The notes under the pieces: model-generated
Told to the model about the DNA's origin: nothing
Database searches by the model: none
Seen by the model: the letters and a program-made list of their open reading frames with translations, nothing else
Shown: positions 35,748 to 44,498 of the stretch, one piece after another
Position numbering within the stretch: the first letter of the stretch is position 1
Layout: each line of letters begins with the position of its first letter
Position numbers and translations under genes: made by a program
Source: Mycobacteroides saopaulense
Lineage (GTDB): Bacteria; Actinomycetota; Actinomycetes; Mycobacteriales; Mycobacteriaceae
Reading direction: 5' to 3'
Assembly: GCF_001456355.1 (NCBI RefSeq)
Contig: NZ_CP010271.1
Span: forward strand, 806,001 to 870,000
Length of the DNA: 64,000 bases

Positions 35748-37259
35748 ATGACCGAACATGTCGACATTGTCATCGTGGGTGCCGGGATCTCGGGTATCGG
35801 CATGGCCTGCCATATCGCCCGCGACGTGCCGGGCAAGGACTTCGTGGTGCTGGAGGCGCGCGAGCGCATCGGCGGCACCTGGGACCTGTTCCGTTACCCG
35901 GGCATCCGCTCGGACTCCGACATGTTCACCCTGGGCTTCAACTTCCGTCCCTGGACAAGCACCAAGGGCATTGCCGACGGGACCTCCATTCGTGAGTACG
36001 TCACCGACACCGCGCGCGAATTCGGTGTGGATAAGAAGGTCCGTTTCGGGCACAAGGTTGTGGGCGCCGAATGGTCCTCCGAGCAGGGTCTCTGGACGCT
36101 GCAGGTGGAGCGTGCGGGTGAGATCGTCGAGCTCACGACGCGGTTCTTCCTGGCCTGCACCGGCTACTACAACTACGACAAAGGCTTCACGCCGGAGTTC
36201 GAGGGCATCGAGGACTTCGCCGGTCAGGTGATCCACCCGCAGCACTGGCCCGAGGACCTGGACTACGCCGGCAAGAAGGTCGTCGTCATCGGCAGTGGTG
36301 CGACGGCGATGACGCTCGTTCCCGCAATGGCGGGGACCGCCGGGCACGTCACCATGCTGCAGCGCTCGCCCACCTACGTGGTGTCACTGCCGTCGACGGA
36401 CGCGCTCGCCGTGGCGCTGAAGGGCAAGCTTCCGGCCTCGATCGCGTATCCGATCGTGAAGTGGAAGAACCAGATGGTCAGCTTCATCAGCTACCAGACG
36501 AGCCGACGTGACCCGGAGCGGATGAAGGGCATTCTGCGTGCACTCCTGAAGCGGCAGTTGCCCGACTTCGACCTGGACAAGCACTTCACCCCGAAGTACA
36601 ACCCGTGGGATCAGCGGCTGTGTGTGGTGCCGGATTCGGACCTGTTCCGCGCACTGCGCAAGGGCACTGCGTCCATCGTGACCGACCGCATCGCGCGGTT
36701 CACGCCCAAGGGCATCCTGCTGGAGTCCGGTGAGGAACTCGAGGCCGACATCGTCGTCACCGCGACGGGCTTGAACGTTCAGCTGGCCGGCGGGCTCAGG
36801 CCCGTCGTGGACGGTGTGCAGGTGAATCCCGCGGATTCGGTGAGCTACAAGGGCTTGATGCTGACCGGCCTGCCGAACTTCATCTTCACCTTCGGGTACA
36901 CCAATGCGTCATGGACCCTGCGTGCCGATCTGGTGGCGCAGTACACCTGCCGCCTGCTCAAGTACATGGACAAGCAGGGGCAGACGGTCGTGTGGCCGGT
37001 CGAGCCCCCGACCAGCGTGCGCCTGCCGTTCTTGGAGGACTTGGTCTCGGGGTACGTCACCCGCGCGGAGAGTGCGGTGCCGCACCAGGTGCCCTTGGCT
37101 CCGTGGCGCTCGTACCAGAACTACTTCCGTGAGCTGCCCGTGCTCAAGTACGGCAAGGTCGCCGACAAGGGCGTCCGTTTCGGCTCGGGAGCCGCAGGCG
37201 CGGCGACGGCCGGTCCGGTAAAGGCTGCTCAGAAGGATGCCGTTGCAATATGCAGGTAA
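35748..37259 (+). CDS. ethA: Baeyer-Villiger monooxygenase EthA
   Basis: A 503-residue flavoprotein of the class B monooxygenases. FAD motif [11 protein letters not shown], the Baeyer-Villiger/FMO fingerprint region [28 protein letters not shown] and NADPH motif [14 protein letters not shown] are present. It aligns along its length with M. tuberculosis EthA ([36 protein letters not shown]), which activates ethionamide, thiacetazone and isoxyl. Divergent ethR next door supports orthology. Physiological role is probably ketone or mycolate-related oxidation. Its stop codon falls inside the palindrome of the next gene's operator. Confidence 0.93.
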   Translation: [503 protein letters not shown]

Positions 37260-37270
37260 ATACCTGCATA
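37249..37270. promoter_or_regulatory. Perfect 22-bp palindrome, probable ArsR-type operator
   Basis: TATGCAGGTA-AA-TACCTGCATA is a perfect inverted repeat with 10-bp arms and 2 central bases. It lies 8 bases before the start of the ArsR-SRPBCC gene and includes the last sense codons and stop of ethA (TAA 37257-37259). Size and spacing fit autoregulation by a winged-helix dimer. Confidence 0.85.
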
Positions 37271-37278
37271 ATGATCGG

Positions 37279-38073
37279 GTGTCTCGGCCCGATCTTGGTC
37301 TTGAGGATGTCTTCAGGGCGCTCGCCGACTCGACTCGGCGAGCGCTGCTGGATCGGTTGCACGAACACAACGGTCAGACACTGAGTCAGTTGTGCGAGGG
37401 CGTCGCCATGACGCGCCAATCGGCGACTCAGCATCTGGGCGTGCTCGAATCCGCCAACCTGATCAGCACCGTGCGACACGGCCGGGAGAAGCTGCACTAT
37501 CTCAATCCGGTTCCGCTGCATGAGATTCAGGAACGGTGGATCGACAAGTTCGAACGCCCGCGCTTGCGGGCGTTGAGTGCTATCAAGCAGCGGGCGGAAT
37601 ATGAGGATCCCATGACCCAATCTCCAACTCCAACTTTCGTGTACACCACCTATATCAACAGCACACCCGAGAAGGTGTGGCAGGCCATCACCGATCCCGA
37701 GCTCAGTGGTCAGTATTGGGGACACGCGAACGTGTCTGACTGGCAACAGGGTTCGCGGTGGGAGCATCAGCGGGTGGACGGCTCTGGCATCGCCGATGTG
37801 GTCGGCACGGTGGTGGAAAGCGATCCACCGCGCAAGCTGGTGACTACGTGGGCGGACCCGGCGGGCGGCGCCGACGCTCCGACGTCCACCGTCACGTTCC
37901 TGATTCAGCCGTACCAGAACATCGTGCGGCTGACCGTCACTCATGCCGATCTTGCCGACCCTGCCGAGTACGCACAGGCCAGCGGCGGGTGGGCGGCCGT
38001 GCTGTCAAACCTCAAGTCCTTCTTGGAGACCGGTGCTCCGTTGCCTACGAAACCGTGGACGCAACCCGAGTAG
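37279..38073 (+). CDS. ArsR winged-helix / SRPBCC (AHSA1-type) fusion regulator
   Basis: A 264-residue fusion. The first about 110 residues are an ArsR helix-turn-helix (DVFRALADSTRRALLDRLHEHNGQTLSQLCEGVAMTRQSATQHLGVLESANLI) without obvious metal-ligand cysteines. From about residue 115 an AHSA1/SRPBCC domain follows (FVYTTYINSTPEKVWQAITDPELSGQYWG, RKLVTTWADP). Such fusions are known in actinobacteria and may bind a small hydrophobic ligand rather than a metal. GTG 37279 was chosen because it follows the palindromic operator; an upstream frame runs into ethA. Its 3' end overlaps mmpL by 29 bases in antisense. Confidence 0.85.
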   Translation: MSRPDLGLEDVFRALADSTRRALLDRLHEHNGQTLSQLCEGVAMTRQSATQHLGVLESANLISTVRHGREKLHYLNPVPLHEIQERWIDKFERPRLRALSAIKQRAEYEDPMTQSPTPTFVYTTYINSTPEKVWQAITDPELSGQYWGHANVSDWQQGSRWEHQRVDGSGIADVVGTVVESDPPRKLVTTWADPAGGADAPTSTVTFLIQPYQNIVRLTVTHADLADPAEYAQASGGWAAVLSNLKSFLETGAPLPTKPWTQPE

Positions 38074-40888
38074 TCGGCGGCTTCGGCTCCGGCCGAGTAC
38101 GCACATTGAGGGGCCACCAGAACCAGCGGCCCAGCATGGTCGCTATCGCCGGCGTCAAGAACGACCGAACCACCAGGGTGTCGAAGAGCAGCCCCAGGCC
38201 GATGGTGGTACCGATCTGGCCGAGCACCCGCAGATCGCTGAAGATGAACGACGACATGGTCACCGCGAAGACCAGGCCTGCGGCGGTGACGACGCCACCG
38301 GTGCCGGCAATGGCGCGGATGATGCCTGTTTTCAGGCCCGCCCCCGTTTCCTCCTTGAATCGGGAGATCAACAGCAGGTTGTAGTCTGCACCGACCGCCA
38401 ACAGGATGATGACCGCCAGCGGGAAGATGACCCAGTACAGCGGAATGCCGAAGATGTACTGCCACACCACCACTGACATCCCGAACGATGCCGCCAGCGA
38501 CAGTGCCACGGTCCCCACGATCACCAGGGCCGCGACCAGACTGCGGGTCAGGAACATCATGATGAGCAGGATGAGGCCGAGCGAAGCCAAGGCGGCCATC
38601 AGTAGGTCGTACTTCTGGCCGTCGGCGATGTCCTTGTACGCCGAGGCGGTTCCGGCCACGTAGATCTTGGCGTCGGCCAACGGCGTCGCCTTGACGGCGT
38701 CGAATGCCGCCTCCTTGATCGCGTCGATGTGCGCGATGCCTTCGGAGGTCTGCGGGTCCCCCTGGTGGGTGATGATCATCCGCGCGGCCTTGCCGTCCGG
38801 GGACATGAACAGTTTCATGCCGCGCTTGAACGCGGGGTTGTCGAAGGCTTCCGGGGGTAGGTAGAACGAGTCGTCATTCTTCGCGTCATCGAAGGCCTTG
38901 CCCAATTCGGTGGCAGTGCGTGTGGATTCTTCGTTCTGGGTGTTGGTGCCATTGTTGATCGCAAAGTTCGACAGGGTCAGGTCGCGGTTCTTCTCCTGAA
39001 TGGCGATCTGCGGCGGTATCAGGTCCACGAGTTTGGGCTGTAGCGCGTCGAGCTTGTCGAGGCTCCCGGTGACCGATTTCAGTGCGTCGACGAGTTCGTC
39101 GATACCGTCGAGGGCGTCGAAGATCGATCGCAGCGCCGCGCAGAAGGGGATGTCGAAGCAGTGCGGCTCCCAGTAGAAGTAATTGCGGATGGGGCGGAAC
39201 TGGTCGTCGAAATTCGCGATCTTGTCCCGTAGGTCCTCGGCCACGGCCACGGTCTGCTGGAAGCCCTGGGTTTGTTCGTGCGTGATGGCGGCGCTTTGTT
39301 TCTGGAGTGCCAGTTGTTGTCTCAGCACCGCGATAGTTTGCGTCATCTGATCGGCCTGCTGTGACAAGTACAGGGCTTGGTTCTGCTGTTGAGAGAGATT
39401 CATCAGCTGGCTGGCGCTCGAGGCACTGATCTGAAATGGGATGGATGAGTGCGTGATCGGCGTGCCCAACGGGCGGGTGATCGATTGAACCAGCGCCACG
39501 CCGCGGGCATGCAGGACGGATTTGGCGACGCGCTCCAGCAGGACCATGCCTGCGGGGTTGCGCATGTCGAAATCGGTTTCGATCATGAGGAGTTCGGGGT
39601 TGAGGCGCGCCACGGAGAAGTGACGTTCGGCCGCCGCGTATCCGATGTTCGACGGGACCGTGCTCGGCATGTAGATGCGACCGTCGTAAGTGGTTTTGTA
39701 CCCCGGCAGCGCGAGCAGTCCGACGAGTGTGACCACGGACGAGACAACGAGAATCGGTCCGGGCCAACGCACGATGGCGGTGCCGATGCGTCGCCACCCG
39801 CGGGTGCGCATCGCACGCTTGGGTTCCATCAGGCCGAAGCGGCTGGCGACGACCAACACGGCCGGCGCCAGGGTGAGCGCCGCCGCCAGCGTTACCAGCA
39901 CGCCGAGAGCCGCGGGCAGGCCAAGGGTTTGGAAGTAGGGCAGGCGCGTGAACGACAGGCAGAACAAGGCACCGGCGACGGTCAGGCCCGATCCGATGAT
40001 CACGTGGGCGGTGGACTTGAACATCGTCTGGTAGGCGACCAGACGTTCCTCGCCCGCTGAACGTGCTTCCTGATAGCGGCCGACGAAAAATATCGCGTAG
40101 TCGGTGCCGGCGGCGATGGCGAGCATCGTCAGAAGATTCGTCGCGTAGGTCGACAGTCCGATGACGCCCGTATGACCCAGTGCCGCAACGATTCCCCGAG
40201 CGGCCGAGAGCTCCACCATGACCATCGCCAGCACCAATGCCGTGGTGGTCAGCGAGCGGTAGACGACCAGCAGCATGACCGCGATCACCGCGAAGGTGAT
40301 GATGGTGACCTGGGCGGCGCCCGCGTTGCCCACCTCGAATTGGTCGGTAATGGTTGGGGCTTCTCCGGAAACGTAGGCCTTGACTCCGTCCGGGGCGGGG
40401 GTGTCCGCCACGATGCGGCGCACCGCGTCGACGGACTCATTGGACAGTGCCTCGCCCTGGTTGCCTGCGACGTAGACCTGGACATAGGCGGCCTTGCCGT
40501 CCTTGCTTTGCGAGCCGCCCGCTGTGATCGGATCGCCCCAGTAGTCGGCGACGTGCTGCACGTGTTCGCGGTCGTCGTTCAGCCGCTGCACCAGCGTGTT
40601 GTAAAACTGATGGGCCTGCGCGCCAAGGGGTTTGTCGCCCTCGAGGACGACCATGGCCGAGCTGTCCGAGTCGAACTCGTTGAAGACCTTGCCGATATGT
40701 CTCATCGCAAGCGTCGACGGTGCGTCGGCGGCGTTCAGTGGGGCGGACCGTTCCTCGCCCACCACTTCCAGCTGTGGCACCGTCGCGTTGGTCACCGCCG
40801 CGATGGCCACCCAGATCAAGATGATCGGCACCGCGAGCCGGCGGATGATCGTGGCGGCTCGCGACTCTTGGGCGTGATCGGCACTCAT
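38045..40888 (-). CDS. mmpL: MmpL-family RND transporter
   Basis: A 947-residue RND transporter. Twelve transmembrane segments are arranged as 1+5, a large periplasmic loop, and 1+5: first helix near residue 20, then helices 195-365, and the last group 760-930. Two soluble loops of about 150 and 350 residues carry the porter domains; the second contains a long Gln/Leu-rich coiled coil (LMNLSQQQNQALYLSQQADQMTQ region), seen in MmpL5-type proteins. It is translationally coupled to mmpS by a 4-base overlap. In M. abscessus, TetR-controlled MmpS/MmpL pairs mediate efflux of thiacetazone analogues or other drugs; orthology to a specific pair is inference. Confidence 0.93.
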   Translation of the reverse strand: MSADHAQESRAATIIRRLAVPIILIWVAIAAVTNATVPQLEVVGEERSAPLNAADAPSTLAMRHIGKVFNEFDSDSSAMVVLEGDKPLGAQAHQFYNTLVQRLNDDREHVQHVADYWGDPITAGGSQSKDGKAAYVQVYVAGNQGEALSNESVDAVRRIVADTPAPDGVKAYVSGEAPTITDQFEVGNAGAAQVTIITFAVIAVMLLVVYRSLTTTALVLAMVMVELSAARGIVAALGHTGVIGLSTYATNLLTMLAIAAGTDYAIFFVGRYQEARSAGEERLVAYQTMFKSTAHVIIGSGLTVAGALFCLSFTRLPYFQTLGLPAALGVLVTLAAALTLAPAVLVVASRFGLMEPKRAMRTRGWRRIGTAIVRWPGPILVVSSVVTLVGLLALPGYKTTYDGRIYMPSTVPSNIGYAAAERHFSVARLNPELLMIETDFDMRNPAGMVLLERVAKSVLHARGVALVQSITRPLGTPITHSSIPFQISASSASQLMNLSQQQNQALYLSQQADQMTQTIAVLRQQLALQKQSAAITHEQTQGFQQTVAVAEDLRDKIANFDDQFRPIRNYFYWEPHCFDIPFCAALRSIFDALDGIDELVDALKSVTGSLDKLDALQPKLVDLIPPQIAIQEKNRDLTLSNFAINNGTNTQNEESTRTATELGKAFDDAKNDDSFYLPPEAFDNPAFKRGMKLFMSPDGKAARMIITHQGDPQTSEGIAHIDAIKEAAFDAVKATPLADAKIYVAGTASAYKDIADGQKYDLLMAALASLGLILLIMMFLTRSLVAALVIVGTVALSLAASFGMSVVVWQYIFGIPLYWVIFPLAVIILLAVGADYNLLLISRFKEETGAGLKTGIIRAIAGTGGVVTAAGLVFAVTMSSFIFSDLRVLGQIGTTIGLGLLFDTLVVRSFLTPAIATMLGRWFWWPLNVRTRPEPKPPTTRVASTVS

Positions 40889-41328
40889 GCGGACTTGTCC
40901 AGGCAGGTGGTGTAGCCGTTCACGATGGTGACAGTCCTTTCGTCCTTGACGATGCCGTCGACGGTGATGCGGCAGCCGGTCACCTCGCCGCTGCCCTGCG
41001 CGCGCAGGTCGGCGAACAGGGTGGGGTCGTTGGTGACCAGCTCGTGCGACCAGGGCAGCGGCGCGTTGTCGACGCGGTGCGGCTGAGCCATTTCATCGAG
41101 AAAGTTGATGGTCGCGGTGCTCCCGCTCGTGCCGAAGACCTCGAGCAGTACGCGTTTGGGGTTGTAGTTGGTGTTCTCCATGGCCTCGGTGCCTGGGCGG
41201 GAGAGTTCGATGTTCGAGCCGAATACGCCGTGCAGCCGGGTGACCCCGAAAACCACCACCGCCACCACCGCGGCGGCGACGAGGAACGTCCACCAGCGTT
41301 TGAGGAGAGTCCAGAACCAGCCCTGCAC
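40885..41328 (-). CDS. mmpS: MmpS-family accessory protein
   Basis: A 147-residue protein from GTG 41328 with one N-terminal transmembrane helix (about residues 12-34, WWTFLVAAAVVAVVVFGV) and a periplasmic beta-sandwich domain typical of MmpS proteins: KRVLLEVFGTSGSTATINFLD, LPWSHELVT, CRITVDG. Partners the adjacent MmpL. The gene starts 66 bases from the divergent tetR gene, sharing its operator region. Confidence 0.92.
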   Translation of the reverse strand: MQGWFWTLLKRWWTFLVAAAVVAVVVFGVTRLHGVFGSNIELSRPGTEAMENTNYNPKRVLLEVFGTSGSTATINFLDEMAQPHRVDNAPLPWSHELVTNDPTLFADLRAQGSGEVTGCRITVDGIVKDERTVTIVNGYTTCLDKSA

Positions 41329-41376
41329 CAGCGCTCACGTCCTCTCGACGGTCGGCTGCCCGACTTTTGTGGAACG

Positions 41377-41390
41377 GTACGGTACCGTAC
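41377..41390. promoter_or_regulatory. 14-bp palindrome, probable TetR operator for mmpS-mmpL
   Basis: GTACGGTACCGTAC is a perfect palindrome 4 bases before the tetR start and 48 bases from the mmpS start. It is well placed to repress both. Similar short palindromes are bound by TetR repressors of MmpS/MmpL pairs in M. abscessus. Confidence 0.8.
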
Positions 41391-41394
41391 TCGT

Positions 41395-42009
41395 ATGGCA
41401 GCTGATGTGTCAACGGGGTTGACTAGAGCGACAAAGGGGCGGCAGGCTTCTCCGTGGACTCCGCGTGAAGTCGAGCTGCTTGCCGTCACCCTGCGTCTGC
41501 TGCAACAGCATGGGTACGACCGACTGTCGGTCGACGAGGTGGCGGCCGAGTCCAGGGCGAGCAAGGCCACGATCTATCGGCGCTGGCCGTCGAAGGCCGA
41601 GTTGGTGCTGGCAGCCTTCATCGAAGGAATGCGCGCACAACTGGTCAGGCCGAATACCGGCTCGCTACGCGAGGACCTGATGCAGATCGGGACCAATGCG
41701 CTCGCGGATGTCCGGCGCAACACGCCCGTCATGCGCGGGCTGCTGAACGAGATCGCACGAAACCCCGCTTTGACCAAGGCCTTTCGGACCAAGTTCGTCG
41801 ATCAGCGCAAGTCGTTGATTGACGACGTACTGGCCGCGGCGGTCGAACGAGGCGAGATCGACGCGGCCGCCGTCAACGAGGAGCTCTGGGATCTGATGCC
41901 CGGGTATCTGGTGTTCCGCTCGTTACTGCCGGTGAGGTCACCGACAGCCGACACCGTCCGGACGCTGGTGGACGGCGTCATCATGCCCAGCCTGACCCGG
42001 AAGCTCTAA
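41395..42009 (+). CDS. TetR-family repressor of the mmpS-mmpL pair
   Basis: A 204-residue TetR regulator with helix-turn-helix at about residues 20-65 (LLAVTLRLLQQHGYDRLSVDEVAAESRASKATIYRRWPSKAELVLAAF). The C-terminal domain resembles the TetR_C_16/33-type ligand pocket. ATG 41395 follows the palindrome directly. Divergent position to mmpS and the shared palindrome make it the likely repressor of the pair. The last 72 bases overlap the HNH gene in antisense. Confidence 0.9.
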   Translation: MAADVSTGLTRATKGRQASPWTPREVELLAVTLRLLQQHGYDRLSVDEVAAESRASKATIYRRWPSKAELVLAAFIEGMRAQLVRPNTGSLREDLMQIGTNALADVRRNTPVMRGLLNEIARNPALTKAFRTKFVDQRKSLIDDVLAAAVERGEIDAAAVNEELWDLMPGYLVFRSLLPVRSPTADTVRTLVDGVIMPSLTRKL

Positions 42010-43155
42010 AGCTCCCATCTCTTGTTGTGGTGGGGGTATCCATTCGGTGGTGCCGTCCTTATGTTTTCGAGTAATCCAGCTTTGGTTGAGGAGGCGGTGG
42101 TGTGGTCCGCAGGCGAAGGTGAGGTTGTCGATGTTGGTGGGGCCGTCGTGGGTCCATTCGTCGATGTGGTGGACTTCGCACAGATATCCGGGTACTGGGC
42201 AGCCGGGGTGAGTGCAGCCGCGGTCTTTGGCGTGCAGCACGATTCGCTGGTCGGTGGTGGCGATGCCTGCGGTGTCCTCCAATTCGGTCAATGTGGTGGT
42301 GACGATGACGGTGACCGGTAGTCCGTGGTGTGAGCCCAGCTCTGCGCAGGCCAGGGGGGCGCGCAGGGTGGCGCGGAGGGCGTCATGGTGGCGCTGCGCC
42401 ACGGTGCGGGTATCGCGCTCAGCGGCATCGTCTGCCGGTTCGCCGTCCACGAGTGGGGTGTGATCGGTCGGGTTGCACATGCCGGGTGCGGCCAGTTTCG
42501 AGAACACCGCATCCAGATAGGCACGCGTCTGTGGGTCGAGTAGTCCCGAGATCGCCGACATGCCGTCAAAGCCTTGCTGCCCGATCACTATTCCGCGGCG
42601 CCGGGCCCGATCGGCATCAGAAAACTGCCCGTCGGGGTTCAATAGCGCCATCAAGCGTTCGGCGCCGGTGCGTAGTTGCTCAGGCCGAAACTGGGTGGCC
42701 ATGACGGCAAGTTGTGCCTCGGCCGCCTCGCGAGTGGGGGTATCGACCACTACCGGGAGCCGGTCGAAGAACTGACGGATGATCCGTACGTGTTCCTCGC
42801 CGGCATCACCGCGTTCAAGGGCGCCAGCCACGTTCGGCAATACCGGCGCCAACACCTCGCCGGTCAACGCCCGGCGCGGCGCCAACAGTTCGGCATCGGC
42901 GATCCGCCGTCGCGCCGCACCCTTGCTGATATGCAGCCGTCGGGAGACCACGTCCGGGAACGAGGTGCCACCTAACTGCACCGGCGATGCTTGCCCGGTC
43001 ACGGCGGGGATCAAACCCAGCCCCCGCGAAGCTAACCGCCGCTGCCCCACCTCCAAACGCGCCAAAACCGCCAATGCCTCGGCGGCGGTGAGTTCGTCAA
43101 AAGACCCCGCGCAGAAGGCATCAACTGCTGCCTCCAACACCTCGATCGAACCCAT
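41938..43155 (-). CDS. 13E12-family DUF222/HNH endonuclease-domain protein
   Basis: A 405-residue protein. The N-terminal DUF222 covers about residues 20-280 (LEVGQRRLASRGLGLIPAVTG, VVSRRLHISKGAARRRIADAELL). The C-terminal HNH domain is CTHPGCPVPGYLCEVHHIDEWTHDGPTNIDNLTFACGPHHRLL, with intact His and Cys ligands. It belongs to the 13E12 repeat family, multicopy in mycobacteria and used in M. tuberculosis as a prophage integration locus. The frame ends with an unusual tail (LPGQAGHDDAVHQRPDGVGCR) that is antisense to tetR; the stop may have been lost and replaced. Function of the family is unknown; DNA cutting is likely. Confidence 0.87.
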   Translation of the reverse strand: MGSIEVLEAAVDAFCAGSFDELTAAEALAVLARLEVGQRRLASRGLGLIPAVTGQASPVQLGGTSFPDVVSRRLHISKGAARRRIADAELLAPRRALTGEVLAPVLPNVAGALERGDAGEEHVRIIRQFFDRLPVVVDTPTREAAEAQLAVMATQFRPEQLRTGAERLMALLNPDGQFSDADRARRRGIVIGQQGFDGMSAISGLLDPQTRAYLDAVFSKLAAPGMCNPTDHTPLVDGEPADDAAERDTRTVAQRHHDALRATLRAPLACAELGSHHGLPVTVIVTTTLTELEDTAGIATTDQRIVLHAKDRGCTHPGCPVPGYLCEVHHIDEWTHDGPTNIDNLTFACGPHHRLLNQSWITRKHKDGTTEWIPPPQQEMGALELPGQAGHDDAVHQRPDGVGCR

Positions 43156-43266
43156 GTTCGAATACTAACGACCCCCACCGACAAGTAGACAGAGCAATGT
43201 GACTGCAGAAACTGTTGTGGCAGAAGAAATTTATGGGACGGACTTATGTACCTGTAGGTTGAAGCC

Positions 43267-43608
43267 GTGGACGCAACGATTTACCACAATCCCAGATGCA
43301 CGAAGTCTCGTCAGGCTCTGGCCCGGTTAGAGGAGGCGGGGGTTGACGTCACCATCGTCAAGTACCTCGACGACGTGCCTACCAAGGCACAGCTGAAAAA
43401 GCTGATCAAGGATGCGGGCCTGACGGTGCGCGAGGCCGTGCGCACGGGTGAGTCCGAATACAAGGATCTGGGCCTTGCTGACGCATCTGATGACGCCTTG
43501 CTCGACGCGATGATCGCGCACCCCCGTTTGATACAGCGCCCATTTGTGGTGACCGCCAAGGGCACTCGGATGGCCCGGCCCACGGAAGCGGTCGACGAGA
43601 TCCTCTAG
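43267..43608 (+). CDS. arsC: ArsC-family arsenate reductase (glutaredoxin-dependent)
   Basis: A 113-residue thioredoxin-fold protein. It has the NPRCTKSRQA active site with Cys and the CxxxR Arg, and ends with IQRPFVV, which places the conserved RP. Both ArsC and the Spx/YffB relatives share this; the NPRCTKSR variant favours true ArsC. It reduces arsenate to arsenite with glutaredoxin. No ars operon partners are nearby, so it may be an orphan. It starts at GTG 43267. Its stop overlaps the convergent LysR gene by 4 bases. Confidence 0.9.
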   Translation: MDATIYHNPRCTKSRQALARLEEAGVDVTIVKYLDDVPTKAQLKKLIKDAGLTVREAVRTGESEYKDLGLADASDDALLDAMIAHPRLIQRPFVVTAKGTRMARPTEAVDEIL

Positions 43609-44498
43609 TCCGGCCCGGTCAGGACGGCTTGCGCGACCTTGCGAAACGCTGTGACGAGTCGCGTCCGATCATCGGCGCGGGTGGCTAGGACTACGTGGCT
43701 CGGTTCCACCCCGTCAAGCGGAATGGCCACGATATCGGGGCGCATGGTGTTGCCGTGTGCGCCTGCCGATAGTGAAATGGCCTGGCCCGACGCGATTACT
43801 TCGAACTTGTCCTCCAGGGCGTCGATGACGGGCCCGTCGGGTGCCAGGCTGCCGTCGGGTCGCGGCTCCACGCGCCAGTAGGCACTCCATGAGGGGTCGG
43901 CGTTGCGTATCCGTGGCATCGGTTCGTTCGCGATGTCGGCCAGGGTCAGCGAATCATGTTGAGCCAGAGGATGGTCGGATGGCAACAGTACGACGCGCGG
44001 CTCGTCGTACAGGATCATCACGTGCAACTGGTCGGTGGGGAAAGGTAGCCGTGCCACCACCGCGTCTACCCGATGGTCGATCAGCGCAGCCCGCGCTTCA
44101 TCCCATTTCAGGTGGGTGGCGCGGATATCGGCGTCTGGATGCTTCTGGCGCATCTGCAATACGGCGGGCGTCACGATGATCCCCATCGAATATCCGACCG
44201 TGAGGTGACTGGGCTGCGCGGCGGCGCGCGCATGCGCTGCGGCCTGATCGGCCGACCGCAACAGTGTCTTTGCCTTGGGGAGGAAGACCTCGCCTGCGTC
44301 CGTGAGCTTCGTACCTTGCGGTGTGCGGTCGAGTAGCCGTACACCGAGCTGCTGTTCCAGCCTGCTGATTTGGCGGCTCAATGAGGGTTGCGCCACCCGC
44401 AGCTCGGTGCTGGCCCGGCCGAAATGCCGGTGCTCGGCCACCACGGTGAAGTACCGGACCAGGCGTAGGTCCAGGTCCAGTGGGGCGGTGTCTGCCAT
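43605..44498 (-). CDS. LysR-family transcriptional regulator
   Basis: A 297-residue LysR regulator. The N-terminal helix-turn-helix is LVRYFTVVAEHRHFGRASTELRVAQPSLSRQISRLEQQLGVRLL, followed by the two-lobed effector domain (LTVGYSMGIIVTP to the end). ATG 44498 gives the right N-terminus. It is divergent from the NAD-dependent epimerase gene, separated by 165 bases, and probably activates it together with the LLM oxidoreductase. A repeat of TGCCTGAT at 44561-44568 and 44575-44582 lies in this region. Confidence 0.9.
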   Translation of the reverse strand: MADTAPLDLDLRLVRYFTVVAEHRHFGRASTELRVAQPSLSRQISRLEQQLGVRLLDRTPQGTKLTDAGEVFLPKAKTLLRSADQAAAHARAAAQPSHLTVGYSMGIIVTPAVLQMRQKHPDADIRATHLKWDEARAALIDHRVDAVVARLPFPTDQLHVMILYDEPRVVLLPSDHPLAQHDSLTLADIANEPMPRIRNADPSWSAYWRVEPRPDGSLAPDGPVIDALEDKFEVIASGQAISLSAGAHGNTMRPDIVAIPLDGVEPSHVVLATRADDRTRLVTAFRKVAQAVLTGPD

